Assembly (NCBI GenBank): GCA_943372995.1
Contig: CALSAQ010000010.1
Location: 1 to 64,000, forward strand
Reading direction: 5' to 3'
Length of the DNA: 64,000 nucleotides
Origin: CAJBVG01 sp943372995
Lineage (GTDB): Bacteria > Bacteroidota > Bacteroidia > Sphingobacteriales > Sphingobacteriaceae
The position numbers and the translations under genes were made by a program. This document shows, piece by piece, positions 24,385 to 32,140 of the stretch. The notes beneath the pieces were generated by a model. The model did not search any database, was not told the origin of the DNA, and saw only the letters and a program-made list of their open reading frames with translations. Position 1 is the stretch's first letter, and each line of letters opens with the position of its first letter.

Positions 24385-26445
24385 ATGGAAGATAATAAGA
24401 AAATGAATACGGGTAATTCGAAAGATAAGCAAAAGAGGAGCTTACCCAAACCTCCAAAGTTTAATTTTTATTGGATATATGGAATCCTATTGGTAGGTAT
24501 CATAGGGTTTAATCTTTTATATTCTGGAAATTCTGCTAAAGAAATTTCTTTTCAACGTTTCACTAATGAAATGTTGCTGAGTCATGATGTTGATAAATTA
24601 ATAGGATATCAAGAAGGAAGTATATATAAAATCGAAGTTTATATTCAAAAAGATAAACTTCAGAATGAAAAATATAAAGACATAAACACCAATAAATTTT
24701 TATCGGGTGTGGGTCCTCACTATTATTTCACTGAAGCAGCAAGTTCAGTAAGCGATTTGAAAGAACAGTTACGCGAACTTCAAAAAGGTTTTGCACCAAA
24801 CGAACAAATAAACATTCAGTTTATTGAGCGTTCTAATTGGGGTAGAGATTTTCTATTGACATGGATATTGCCATTGGCGATCATGATTGCGGTTTGGATT
24901 TTCATCATGAGAAAAATTTCAGGTGGTGGATCGGGTCCAGGTGGACAAATATTCAATATTGGAAAATCGAAAGCTACTTTGTTCGATAAAGAATCTCAGG
25001 TAACCATTACATTTAATGATGTTGCAGGTTTAGAAGAAGCGAAACAAGAAGTAATGGAGGTGGTCGATTTCTTGAAGAACCCTAAAAAATATACAGCCTT
25101 AGGAGGTAAAATTCCGAAAGGGGTGTTGTTGGTTGGTTCTCCTGGTACAGGTAAAACCTTATTAGCAAAAGCAGTAGCAGGTGAAGCTCAAGTTCCTTTC
25201 TTCTCTTTATCGGGTTCCGATTTTGTGGAGATGTTTGTGGGTGTTGGTGCATCACGTGTACGTGATTTGTTTAAACAAGCAAAAGAAAAAGCTCCATGTA
25301 TTATTTTTATTGATGAGATTGATGCGGTAGGACGTGCAAGAGGAAAAAATCAAATCATGGGAGGTAATGATGAGCGTGAAAATACATTAAACCAATTATT
25401 GGTGGAGATGGATGGATTCGGTACAGATTCGGGTGTAATTATCATGGCGGCTACTAACCGTCCGGATGTACTCGACCCTGCATTACTTCGTCCGGGTCGT
25501 TTCGACAGACAAATTGCAATTGATCGCCCAGACTTAAAAGGTCGTGAGCAAATTTTTAAAGTGCACATGAAGCCTTTGACTTTAGCACCAGAAGTAGATG
25601 CTAAAAAATTAGCTGCACAAACCCCAGGTTTTGCAGGTGCTGAAATTGCAAACGTATGTAACGAAGCTGCGCTTATAGCTGCACGTAGAGATAAGAAAGC
25701 TATCGACATGCAAGATTTCCAAGATGCTATCGATCGTGTGATTGGTGGATTAGAAAAGAAAAATAAAATTATTTCTCCTGAAGAAAAGAGAATAGTTGCT
25801 TACCACGAATCAGGTCATGCTATAGCCGGTTGGTTTTTAGAACATGCTGATCCATTGGTAAAAGTATCTATTGTACCTAGAGGTATAGCGGCTTTAGGAT
25901 ACGCACAATACTTACCTAAAGAACAATACTTATATACTACAGAACAATTGTTAGATAGTATTAAAATGACATTAGGAGGTAGAGCTGCGGAAGAGATTGT
26001 GTTTGGTAAAATATCTACTGGTGCACAAAACGATTTGGAAAGAATAACAAAACTTGCTTATGCAATGATTACCATGTATGGTATGAATAAAAATGTAGGT
26101 AATGTTTCATTTAACGATCCTCAAGGTGAATATGGTTTTGGAAAACCGTATTCAGATAAAACTGCAGAGATGATTGATATAGAGGTAAGAACTCTTATCG
26201 ATACAGTATATAATGAGACTAAACAGTTATTAACTACTCATAGAGAAGGTTTAGAAAAAATAGCTCAAGCATTATTGCAGAAAGAAATTATTTTCCAATC
26301 GGATTTAGAGGAATTATTAGGTAAACGACCTTTTGATACTAGAACTACTTATGATGAGTTTGTAAATGGAGATGATGAAACTAAGGAGAAAGTAGTAGAA
26401 GAAGAGAAAGGCCAAGAACAGCCAGAAACAGAGAAATTAAATTAA
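24385..26445 (+). CDS. ftsH: ATP-dependent zinc metalloprotease FtsH
   Basis: This 686-residue protein has an N-terminal membrane helix (FNFYWIYGILLVGIIGFNLL, residues 26-45), a periplasmic domain, and a second helix (WILPLAIMIAVWIFIM, near 159-174). The AAA+ module follows with VGSPGTGKTLLAKAVAGE and IIFIDEIDAVGRARGKN. The second-region-of-homology arginines (RPGRFDR) are present. The M41 protease site is YHESGHAIAGW, with its third zinc ligand in the later DLERITKLA region. FtsH degrades misfolded and regulatory membrane proteins. The C-terminal tail is acidic (EEKVVEEEKGQEQPE type). The gene is second in the rsfS operon and followed by a strong terminator. Confidence 0.97.
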   Translation: MEDNKKMNTGNSKDKQKRSLPKPPKFNFYWIYGILLVGIIGFNLLYSGNSAKEISFQRFTNEMLLSHDVDKLIGYQEGSIYKIEVYIQKDKLQNEKYKDINTNKFLSGVGPHYYFTEAASSVSDLKEQLRELQKGFAPNEQINIQFIERSNWGRDFLLTWILPLAIMIAVWIFIMRKISGGGSGPGGQIFNIGKSKATLFDKESQVTITFNDVAGLEEAKQEVMEVVDFLKNPKKYTALGGKIPKGVLLVGSPGTGKTLLAKAVAGEAQVPFFSLSGSDFVEMFVGVGASRVRDLFKQAKEKAPCIIFIDEIDAVGRARGKNQIMGGNDERENTLNQLLVEMDGFGTDSGVIIMAATNRPDVLDPALLRPGRFDRQIAIDRPDLKGREQIFKVHMKPLTLAPEVDAKKLAAQTPGFAGAEIANVCNEAALIAARRDKKAIDMQDFQDAIDRVIGGLEKKNKIISPEEKRIVAYHESGHAIAGWFLEHADPLVKVSIVPRGIAALGYAQYLPKEQYLYTTEQLLDSIKMTLGGRAAEEIVFGKISTGAQNDLERITKLAYAMITMYGMNKNVGNVSFNDPQGEYGFGKPYSDKTAEMIDIEVRTLIDTVYNETKQLLTTHREGLEKIAQALLQKEIIFQSDLEELLGKRPFDTRTTYDEFVNGDDETKEKVVEEEKGQEQPETEKLN

Positions 26446-26448
26446 TAG

Positions 26449-26472
26449 AAGGACGCGTTAGCGTCCTTTCTT
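26449..26472 (+). terminator. Rho-independent terminator of rsfS-ftsH
   Basis: AAGGACGC-GTTA-GCGTCCTT forms a perfect eight-base stem, followed by TCTTGTTT. It starts four bases after the ftsH stop. This is one of the clearest terminators in the window. Confidence 0.8.
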
Positions 26473-26481
26473 GTTTATTAT

Positions 26482-26489
26482 TAACTTTG
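26482..26489 (+). promoter_or_regulatory. -7 box (TAACTTTG) of the lutC-lpxH operon
   Basis: TAACTTTG fits TAnnTTTG exactly and ends four bases before the ATG at 26494. Transcription would begin at about the start codon, so this message is probably leaderless. The -33 element would fall inside the ftsH terminator hairpin. Confidence 0.5.
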
Positions 26490-26493
26490 TACT

Positions 26494-27138
26494 ATGCGCG
26501 AGGCTACACCAAAAGAAAGAATGTTAAAACAAATCAGGAAAGCCCTGATTGATAAAACAGAAAATCCATATTCAAAACTAGAAGAAACTGGGCCAATCTT
26601 TGTTCAAGATGATGAGCTCTTGGAAATACGTTTTGCTCAAGAATTTTCAAAAATAAACGGGCAATTTCAGTTTTGCGAAAGCAAAGAACAATGCATAGAA
26701 GATCTAGCTGCATTGGTTTCTGAGAGAAACTGGACAAACATCTATTGCTGGGAAGAAAAATTATTAACTTGGTTAAATACAGGAAGCATTTTATTACAGA
26801 GCAACGACTCTAATTTCGATGAAGCTAATGTAGGCATTACCACTTGCGATGCACTAGTAGCAAGAACAGGAAGCATAATGATTACAAATGCTTCGGAAGC
26901 AGGGAGAAGATTATCTATTTACCCACATGTGCATGTAGTGATTGCTTATACTTCGCAACTTTGTGCCGACATCGGCGATGCCTTGAATATTATTCAAGAT
27001 AGATATAAAGAAAAATTACCTTCGATGATTAGCACTACAACCGGACCAAGTCGTACAGCGGATATAGAAAAAACACTTGTACTAGGAGCGCATGGTCCAA
27101 GAGAAATATTTGTTTTCTTAATCGATGATCAAGCATAA
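26494..27138 (+). CDS. LUD-domain (LutC/YkgG-type) protein
   Basis: This 214-residue protein has the LUD fold of LutC. Residues 60-120 include an FCESKEQCIEDLAALV helix. Then come VGITTCDALVARTGSIMITN and ASEAGRRLSIYPHVHVVIA, followed by TTGPSRTADIEKTLVLGAHG, the conserved C-terminal signature (PSRTADIE, GAHGP). LutC belongs to the LutABC lactate oxidation complex, but LutA and LutB are not encoded here, so the role is open. In Bacteroidota it is often found beside ftsH as here. The end overlaps the possible earlier start of the lpxH gene. Confidence 0.85.
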   Translation: MREATPKERMLKQIRKALIDKTENPYSKLEETGPIFVQDDELLEIRFAQEFSKINGQFQFCESKEQCIEDLAALVSERNWTNIYCWEEKLLTWLNTGSILLQSNDSNFDEANVGITTCDALVARTGSIMITNASEAGRRLSIYPHVHVVIAYTSQLCADIGDALNIIQDRYKEKLPSMISTTTGPSRTADIEKTLVLGAHGPREIFVFLIDDQA

Positions 27139-27139
27139 T

Positions 27140-27889
27140 ATGGAAGAGCAAAAATCAATATATTTTGCGTCGGATTTTCATTTGGGTGTACCCGATGAAA
27201 AATCATCGAGAGAGAGAGAGCTTGCAGTGGTGCGCTGGCTTGATATGGTAAAGCACGACGCGAAAGAAATTTATTTGGTTGGAGATATTTTTGATTTTTG
27301 GTTCGAATATGCAAAAGTAATCCCTAAGGGATTTGTACGCTTACAAGGTAAAATTGCAGAAATAACAGACTCAGGTATTCCAGTATATTTTTTTACAGGT
27401 AACCACGACATGTGGATGTTCGATTATTTTGAGAAAGAATTAGGAGTAAAGATATATCGCGATAATATAGTAAGAGAATATTTTGGGAAGCGAGTAATGA
27501 TAGGGCATGGCGACGGATTAGGACCTGGAGATTATTCGTACAAGTTTTTAAAGAAAATATTTGCAAGTAAAATCTGTCAGTGGTTATTTGCAAGGATACA
27601 TCCTAATTTAGGGATGTGGATTGCCGATAAATGGTCGAGAAGCAGTAGAATAGCCAACGATAACAAAGAACAATTTTTAGGGGAAGAGAAGGAGTGGCTA
27701 GCCATTTATGCCAAAGAAATTCTGGAGAAAGAGCATTTCGATTATTTTATTTTCGGACACAGACATCTCCCACTTGAAATAAAATTGAACGAAAAGAGTT
27801 TATATATAAACTTAGGAGAGTGGGTGCATCATAGAACGTATGCACAGTGGAATGCACAAGGCATCACACTAAAGAAATTCGAACAATAA
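27140..27889 (+). CDS. lpxH: UDP-2,3-diacylglucosamine diphosphatase (LpxH-type metallophosphatase)
   Basis: I use the ATG at 27140, one base after the previous stop (249 residues, MEEQKSIYFASDFHLGVPDE). An ATG at 27125 is also possible. Metallophosphoesterase motifs are complete: SDFHLG, LVGDIFDFWFEY, FTGNHDMWMFDYF, VMIGHGDGLGPGDYSYKFLK and DYFIFGHRHLPLEIKL. This matches LpxH, which hydrolyses UDP-2,3-diacylglucosamine to lipid X in lipid A synthesis at the inner membrane face. Other lpx genes are not adjacent. The stop TAA overlaps the next start (TAATG), so translation of the three-gene operon is coupled. Confidence 0.88.
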   Translation: MEEQKSIYFASDFHLGVPDEKSSRERELAVVRWLDMVKHDAKEIYLVGDIFDFWFEYAKVIPKGFVRLQGKIAEITDSGIPVYFFTGNHDMWMFDYFEKELGVKIYRDNIVREYFGKRVMIGHGDGLGPGDYSYKFLKKIFASKICQWLFARIHPNLGMWIADKWSRSSRIANDNKEQFLGEEKEWLAIYAKEILEKEHFDYFIFGHRHLPLEIKLNEKSLYINLGEWVHHRTYAQWNAQGITLKKFEQ

Positions 27890-28668
27890 TGAAAACCAAA
27901 CTACTGTTATTTATTTTAATGCTGTTGGTGCAACAAACATTTGCACAAACGATTAAAAAAATTGCAGACGAAGTAAGTTTCTATAAAGTAGACAGAATAG
28001 GCAATGTGTATTTTGTTGATGCAAGAAATAATTTAACTAAATACGAACCTAACATACAACGCTATACACGTTTTGCTGACTTAAGAAGCGGAAAAATTTC
28101 CTCGATAGATGTTAGCAACCCATTGAGAGTAATAGTGTTTTATGCCGATCAGGCTGTAGTGAAATTTCTGGATGTTAATCTTACCGAAATAAATTCATTT
28201 CAAATTAGAAACAGCTATCCAGAAGGATGGATATCATTAGTAGCTACCTCAAATAATAATGGTTTATGGATGTACGATAATTTGAATAGAAAATTATTGA
28301 AGTTAGGTGAGCAACTAAATACTTTATTTATCAGTAGTGATTTATATTTAGTGTTATCAAAAAAAATAAATCCAACAGAGATTATCGAATATGCAGATCA
28401 ATTGTATTTGAGTGATTCTCTATACGGAGTTTTTGTTTTCGATTTGTTTGGAGGATATAAAAAAACATTAGCGATTTATCCGAGTAAGATTTTACAAATT
28501 GATAATGATAAAATTTTATTCGAAAAAAATTCTCAATGGTTAAGTTATTCCGATTTCAAAACAGATACGCTCAACCCGATTACAAACAATAGTAAAAGCC
28601 CAATTCAGTGGGATAAAAAAACGAGTTACTATTTAGAAAATAATTCACTAATTCAGAGAAGCGAATAA
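27889..28668 (+). CDS. Secreted beta-propeller-like protein
   Basis: I use the ATG at 27889, overlapping the lpxH stop by one base (259 residues). It begins with a signal peptide, MKTKLLLFILMLLVQQTFAQ. The mature part has repeated strand units (VDRIGNVYFVDARNNLTKYE, SSIDVSNPLRVIVFYADQAV, DNLNRKLLKLGEQLN, DSLYGVFVFDLFGGYKKTLA) that suggest a WD-like or NHL-like propeller. I recognise no specific family. Its tight coupling to lpxH suggests a cell-envelope role, but that is inference. No T9SS sorting domain is present. Confidence 0.65.
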   Translation: MKTKLLLFILMLLVQQTFAQTIKKIADEVSFYKVDRIGNVYFVDARNNLTKYEPNIQRYTRFADLRSGKISSIDVSNPLRVIVFYADQAVVKFLDVNLTEINSFQIRNSYPEGWISLVATSNNNGLWMYDNLNRKLLKLGEQLNTLFISSDLYLVLSKKINPTEIIEYADQLYLSDSLYGVFVFDLFGGYKKTLAIYPSKILQIDNDKILFEKNSQWLSYSDFKTDTLNPITNNSKSPIQWDKKTSYYLENNSLIQRSE

Positions 28669-28682
28669 AACGGAAAGACAGA

Positions 28683-28701
28683 AATGGAAAAATGTTCCAT
28701 T
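28683..28701 (+). terminator. Weak hairpin after the lpxH operon; intergenic region to 28945
   Basis: AATGGAA and TTCCATT pair around a five-base loop, 15 bases after the stop. There is no good T-run, so the call is weak. In the 277-base gap a 12-base direct repeat, CTGCATAAAATA, occurs at 28735 and again at 28835, exactly 100 bases apart. Nothing else is recognisable there. Confidence 0.3.
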
Positions 28702-28945
28702 ATGGGAATTTGAGTATTATTTACGGATAAATGACTGCATAAAATATGTATTATACCAAAAGCCAAAATCTACCAAAAACCTTATTTTCAGTACTATTAT
28801 AGGCTTATTCTATGGAAGTATAATAAAGAAATACCTGCATAAAATAGTCGATTGGCACGGGGGCATGCATTTTGTAAAATCTGGTGTATAAACTAAACTG
28901 TATTATTTTTTCCCAGAAAGTAATACTGTTACAAATCCTACCCAG

Positions 28946-29287
28946 ATGTATACTTTTATAACCTTAAAACAATTACGTGAGATTCGTAACTACACACAAA
29001 GTTTTGTGGCTAGTAAAATCGGAGTAACGCAATCTGCTTACTCAAAAATCGAAAATTTTAGTTGTCAGACTTCCATCGACAATTACAAGAAGATTGCCGA
29101 CTTGTTAAATGTGGATGTAGATCAGGTATTGAGCAACCGTATTCAGGCTTTGATACACATTAAAAGCAGTACAACAAGGAATGAACTAGTGGATAATAAT
29201 CTGCCAAACATTATGCAGATTATTAATACGATTAAAGAGCAAGAGTTTCTTTTGAATCGTATCATCCACAAAAGCGACGTAGCCTGA
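28946..29287 (+). CDS. XRE-family regulator with short C-terminal helical extension
   Basis: This 113-residue protein has an N-terminal HTH: LKQLREIRNYTQSFVASKIG and VTQSAYSKIENFSCQTSI, then YKKIADLLNVDVDQVLSNR. The last 40 residues (LVDNNLPNIMQIINTIKEQE followed by FLLNRIIHKS) are a helix, probably for dimerisation. It is a typical Bacteroidota stand-alone regulator of unknown target. It stands alone between the lpxH operon and prfA, on the same strand as both. Confidence 0.8.
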   Translation: MYTFITLKQLREIRNYTQSFVASKIGVTQSAYSKIENFSCQTSIDNYKKIADLLNVDVDQVLSNRIQALIHIKSSTTRNELVDNNLPNIMQIINTIKEQEFLLNRIIHKSDVA

Positions 29288-29372
29288 CTCCGCAAATGAA
29301 GATAATACCGACATATCAAACCAGTAAGACATTTTTACGTTATAAGTAAAAGGTTTTTAGCCCTTTTTTGCT

Positions 29373-29380
29373 TAATTTTG
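29373..29380 (+). promoter_or_regulatory. -7 box and ribosome binding site of prfA
   Basis: TAATTTTG (29373-29380) is a perfect -7 box. An AAGGAG purine run at 29391-29396 precedes the ATG at 29408 by 11 bases, one of the few strong Shine-Dalgarno-like sites in the window. No good -33 element is visible. Confidence 0.5.
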
Positions 29381-29407
29381 CAAACTTTATAAGGAGAATT
29401 TTAGGTT

Positions 29408-30487
29408 ATGAATGATATGTTGGAAAAGCTTTTAGCGATCAAAAACCGCTTTGAGGACGTTGAAAAGGAACTTTCTAGTCCGGAAGCGATGAGCGATATG
29501 AAGCGATTTGCTCAACTTAATAAAGAATACAAGGATTTATCGAAGATTGTAGAACAATATCGCATTTACAGCAATGTAATGAGCAATATTGAGTCGAATA
29601 AAGAGATTTTGGCTACAGAGAAAGACGATGAGTTCCGTGAGATGGCCAAATCGGAGTTAGATGCATTGATTATAGAAAGGGATAAGATGGAGGAAGACAT
29701 ACGAGTGATGTTAATTCCAAAAGACCCAGAGGATGCTAAGAATGCCATTTTAGAGATTAGAGCAGGTACAGGAGGAGACGAGGCGAGTTTATTTGCAGGG
29801 GATTTATTCCGTATGTACCAACGCTATTGCGAGACTAAAGGCTGGAAAGTAGAATTAGTAGATTACACACCAGGAACTGCAGGAGGCTACAAAGAGATTG
29901 TACTTAATGTATCAGGCGAGGATGTGTACGGTACATTAAAATACGAGTCGGGAGTGCATCGTGTGCAGCGAGTACCGGCAACAGAAACACAAGGCAGGGT
30001 ACATACTTCAGCTGCATCGGTAGTAGTATTACCAGAAGCCGATGAGTTTGATATCGAGTTAAAGACGAACGATATCCGTAAAGACTTATTCTGTTCATCG
30101 GGGCCAGGCGGACAATCAGTAAACACCACTTATTCGGCGGTACGATTGACGCATATTCCAACGGGTATAGTTGCGCAGTGCCAAGACGAAAAATCGCAGC
30201 ATAAGAACTACGAGAAAGCATTAGGGGTATTACGATCGAGGATATACGAGATGGAGTATGCGAAACATTTAGAAGAAGTATCTAAGAAACGTAAAACCAT
30301 GGTAGCAACCGGCGACCGATCTGCAAAAATCAGAACTTACAATTTCCCACAAAGCAGACTTACCGAGCACCGCATCGGAATGACATCATACAACCTACCA
30401 GGCGTAATGAATGGCGATATACAAGACATTATTGATGGCTTACAGTTCGCCGAAAACGCCGAAAGGATGAAAGAAGGTACTGTATAA
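29408..30487 (+). CDS. prfA: Peptide chain release factor 1
   Basis: This 359-residue protein is a full-length RF1. It has the codon-recognition PAT motif in VPATETQGRVHTSAA and the catalytic GGQ loop in SSGPGGQSVNTTYSAVRL, plus the C-terminal signature VATGDRSAKIRTYNFPQSRL then TEHRIG. RF1 reads UAA and UAG and releases the finished peptide from the ribosome. RF2 would carry SPF in place of PAT. The gene is followed by a hairpin terminator at 30513. It marks the left chromosomal flank of the defence island. Confidence 0.97.
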   Translation: MNDMLEKLLAIKNRFEDVEKELSSPEAMSDMKRFAQLNKEYKDLSKIVEQYRIYSNVMSNIESNKEILATEKDDEFREMAKSELDALIIERDKMEEDIRVMLIPKDPEDAKNAILEIRAGTGGDEASLFAGDLFRMYQRYCETKGWKVELVDYTPGTAGGYKEIVLNVSGEDVYGTLKYESGVHRVQRVPATETQGRVHTSAASVVVLPEADEFDIELKTNDIRKDLFCSSGPGGQSVNTTYSAVRLTHIPTGIVAQCQDEKSQHKNYEKALGVLRSRIYEMEYAKHLEEVSKKRKTMVATGDRSAKIRTYNFPQSRLTEHRIGMTSYNLPGVMNGDIQDIIDGLQFAENAERMKEGTV

Positions 30488-30512
30488 TAAGTCTATCCTA
30501 TATAATGATTTT

Positions 30513-30545
30513 ATAAAAGCTTCATGTAAATGAGGCTTTTATTGT
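30513..30545 (+). terminator. Terminator of prfA
   Basis: ATAAAAGCTTCAT pairs with ATGAGGCTTTTAT (one mismatch) around the loop GTAA, then continues TGTTTATG. It lies 25 bases past the prfA stop and ends the chromosomal segment left of the defence island. Confidence 0.65.
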
Positions 30546-30609
30546 TTATGTAAGAGAAAATTACGTCAGGATAATAGGGCAAGGACTTATAAGTATAAAA
30601 AAGGATTTT

Positions 30610-30621
30610 GGAAGATCTTCC
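30610..30621. promoter_or_regulatory. 12-bp palindrome upstream of the ABC-3C operon
   Basis: GGAAGATCTTCC is a perfect palindrome, 126 bases before the ATG at 30748. It could be an operator for the ABC-three-component operon. No XRE or other regulator gene is next to it, so the partner is unknown. The 260-base gap 30488-30747 otherwise holds the prfA terminator and AT-rich sequence. Confidence 0.25.
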
Positions 30622-30747
30622 CGAAAGGAGAGTATTCTTACATTATAGGGGCTATAATTGTCTATATTTAAAATTAAGTTGTCATATAATTTATTTTTTA
30701 AGAATAAAAATCTGATATTACTTATATTTACTACTAAACAATTACAT

Positions 30748-31671
30748 ATGCTATCAACACCAATTGGGTATTTAGATGGTGATAAGTGGGAAGAAATATG
30801 TCAAATTTGCCTAAAACAAAAGTTTGAAAAAGATAATTACCAAGAAATTCCAGCATCACCTGGAGATTATGGTATTGAGGGTTACAATAACAAGGGGGAT
30901 GTATTTCAATGTTATTGTCCAGATGAAAATTACAATCCAGATGAACTATTAAAAAAACAAAAATCTAAGGTAAGAGATGATTTAAAAAAGCTTATCAAAT
31001 ATTCAGATGAGCTTTTAAATTTATTTGGAGGAGCTAAAATAAAACGATGGATATTTCTAACTCCAATATTCAACAGAAAAGAATTACTTGAATATTGTCA
31101 ACAAAAAGTATTAGAATACAAAAGTAAAGGGCTCGAAATTTTAGATGACAATTTCGTTGTTTTAGTTCAAGATTATCAATTTCTAAGTGAGTATATTCCA
31201 GTTGCACTTGGGATAACTATGCATAAAATTGAATTGGATACAACTAAAATTGAATTAGAAAATTCTGAAAAGTTTGTAGACCTGATTACAAGAATAAAAG
31301 AAAAGCAGACAAAAAGACTTGATTTAGACCCTAATAATATACAAGAAGCTGATGACGAAAGATTAAATATACTCACTACACGTGCAATTGAATCTTATTT
31401 TAGAGGTGAAGATCTTTTAAAGAAACTTGAAGACTTAAATCAAAATGAATATGAGAGGTTTATTAGAGTAGTAACGCAAATAGAATTGGATGTTGAAGAA
31501 AAATGTTTGGCGCCTAATACAACTAATATAAATATATATAATGAAATAAAAAACGATGTGAAAGAGAGGCTAGCAAGGGAATTTCCAATGATTTCAGAAT
31601 CAACAATTGCATACTTAACAAATAGAGTTATCGCAGACTGGCTTGTAAGATGTCCACTTAATTTCAATTAA
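30748..31671 (+). CDS. ABC-three-component system effector: PD-(D/E)XK-like nuclease with ABC-3C C-terminal domain
   Basis: I use the ATG at 30748 (307 residues, MLSTPIGYLDGDKWEEICQI). An earlier start would add 30 hydrophobic residues not seen in such proteins. The first 100 residues fit a restriction-endonuclease-like fold: SPGDYGIEGYNNKG (D40, E44) followed by DVFQCYCPD, where Q54 takes the place of the usual acidic residue before the final strand. The C-terminal 120 residues are helical (FRGEDLLKKLEDLNQNEYER, TQIELDVEEK) and fit the C-terminal domain that tethers effectors in ABC-3C systems. The next two genes are the middle component and the ATPase, with gaps of one base and an overlap. 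Confidence 0.65.
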   Translation: MLSTPIGYLDGDKWEEICQICLKQKFEKDNYQEIPASPGDYGIEGYNNKGDVFQCYCPDENYNPDELLKKQKSKVRDDLKKLIKYSDELLNLFGGAKIKRWIFLTPIFNRKELLEYCQQKVLEYKSKGLEILDDNFVVLVQDYQFLSEYIPVALGITMHKIELDTTKIELENSEKFVDLITRIKEKQTKRLDLDPNNIQEADDERLNILTTRAIESYFRGEDLLKKLEDLNQNEYERFIRVVTQIELDVEEKCLAPNTTNINIYNEIKNDVKERLAREFPMISESTIAYLTNRVIADWLVRCPLNFN

Positions 31672-31672
31672 T

Positions 31673-32140
31673 ATGAGTGAAGAAAACTTAGTGTTCAAAA
31701 GAAAACCAATTCCGTTATCGCCAGAATATAGGCCACTATACAAAATAGCTATCATTTTAATCATTTTAGATAATAATAGCATTAGGAAATCATCCTCTCT
31801 TTTAAAATTACATCTATTCTCTTGGGCAATGAGAAATGACGCTAATATGAGTCTACTTATTGAGTTTATGAAAAATGAATATCTATATAAAATAGATATT
31901 TTCAATATTGAACCTTCTCTTAACAGAGCACTAGTTCTATGCATTGCTGAAGGTTTGATAACAAAAACAGATGATAGGTATACTATAACTGAGAAAGGTG
32001 TAAAAATGAAAAATTTAATCTACAACGACTCCACTATTCTAACTAAAGAAAAAATACTTTCTAATACAATAGGAAAAGGCGTTACTGAAAAAACTATAGA
32101 TACCCTTAAATCTAATTGGAAAAAATATGCTAAAAATTAG
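31673..32140 (+). CDS. ABC-three-component system middle component
   Basis: This 155-residue protein begins one base after the effector stop and overlaps the ATPase gene by 14 bases. It carries a winged-helix-like fold: YKIAIILIILDNNSIRKSSS then LLKLHLFSWAMRN and ALVLCIAEGLITKTDDRYTI followed by TEKGVKMKNLI. This matches the middle component described for ABC-3C systems, a small wHTH protein between effector and ATPase. It probably links the ATPase state to the effector. The order effector, middle component, ATPase is the usual one. Assignment rests on context and fold pattern together. Confidence 0.7.
   Translation: MSEENLVFKRKPIPLSPEYRPLYKIAIILIILDNNSIRKSSSLLKLHLFSWAMRNDANMSLLIEFMKNEYLYKIDIFNIEPSLNRALVLCIAEGLITKTDDRYTITEKGVKMKNLIYNDSTILTKEKILSNTIGKGVTEKTIDTLKSNWKKYAKN

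Noticed and set aside
28735..28846. Insertion-sequence remnant marked by the CTGCATAAAATA direct repeat
   Set aside because: Only 12 bases are repeated, no inverted ends or transposase fragments lie between them, and the AT-rich sequence makes chance likely.
30658..30747. Earlier start of the ABC-3C effector
   Set aside because: It would add about 30 hydrophobic, lysine/asparagine-rich residues that do not fit the family. The ATG at 30748 gives the expected N-terminus.
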